A stretch of 41,809 nucleotides of DNA. Source: Lachnospiraceae bacterium UBA4364. GTDB lineage: Bacteria; Bacillota; Clostridia; Lachnospirales; Lachnospiraceae. This document shows, piece by piece, positions 41,783 to 41,809 of this stretch; position 1 is the stretch's first letter; each line of letters starts with the position of its first letter. The position numbers and the translations under genes are program-made. Where the stretch lies: positions 1-41,809 of the forward strand of contig DGSK01000040.1 in NCBI GenBank assembly GCA_002393955.1, in the 5' to 3' direction. Below the pieces are notes generated by a model. It was not told where the DNA came from, made no database searches, and saw only the letters and a list, made by a program, of their open reading frames with translations.

Positions 41783-41809
41783 AGTAACTAAAACTTCCCA
41801 CTAACTGAA

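Overview
The window looks like a chromosomal segment from a Lachnospiraceae-type member of the Clostridia (Bacillota). The supporting signs are a perfect CIRCE operator before groES-groEL, an HemZ-type radical SAM protein, a long bifunctional Rel, a DUF815 ATPase, a PD-(D/E)XK_2 family protein with KDQ repeats, and strong GGAGG-type ribosome binding sites. No rRNA, tRNA, CRISPR array, IS transposase or phage structural gene was seen. The genus cannot be fixed from the sequence alone.

Positions 1-13,400 are accessory. A PD-(D/E)XK_2 protein (+ strand) is followed by minus-strand genes. First comes a 109-aa protein with a double-glycine-type leader; its -35/-10 promoter is preceded by two 9-bp direct repeats with a 12-bp spacer, the geometry of LytTR response-regulator sites. 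Next is a decayed fragment of a neighbouring gene, then a co-directional series that probably starts at one promoter near 12,995. In transcription order it encodes a methylase-like protein with FTP and CGEAP motifs, an unrecognised 222-aa protein, an NPPY protein, a GIY-YIG-like/helicase protein ending in a degenerate methylase N-terminus, a DUF262-HNH (GmrSD-like) protein, a membrane-anchored ComEC-type metallo-hydrolase, an HATPase_c_4/winged-helix protein and a small unknown protein. This reads as a defence (restriction) locus in which the methylase motifs are spread over three polypeptides. A HIRAN-domain gene precedes it.

Positions 13,541-25,000 hold nine co-directional minus-strand genes between two hairpin terminators. 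The first five to be transcribed encode a phosphonate pathway: AEP transaminase, a CDP-glycerol glycerophosphotransferase-like enzyme, PEP mutase fused to a TagD-like cytidylyltransferase, a LicC/PntC-like nucleotidyltransferase and phosphonopyruvate decarboxylase. Together they could make 2-aminoethylphosphonate, activate it with CTP and place it on a cell-surface polymer. The same strand continues into apt, rel, an MBL hydrolase and hemZ.

Positions 25,000-31,150 hold groES-groEL under CIRCE control, then plus-strand genes for a membrane diguanylate cyclase, an ABC-F ATPase and a Cof-type HAD phosphatase.

Positions 31,190-38,600 are a minus-strand operon: a NahK-like kinase, a DUF815 ATPase, Ppx, Ppk1, Maf and a small acidic protein, mostly overlapping or closely spaced. 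Just downstream, with its own candidate promoter, is a rod-shaped non-coding RNA candidate of about 220 nt. It ends in a closing stem plus U-run and resembles 6S RNA in shape. The right end carries holA (+), a secreted transglutaminase-like protein (-) and a von Willebrand A protein (-).

The items most worth a second look are the dispersed-methylase restriction operon, the double-glycine protein with LytTR-like repeats, the 6S-like RNA, and the phosphonate operon with two cytidylyltransferases.
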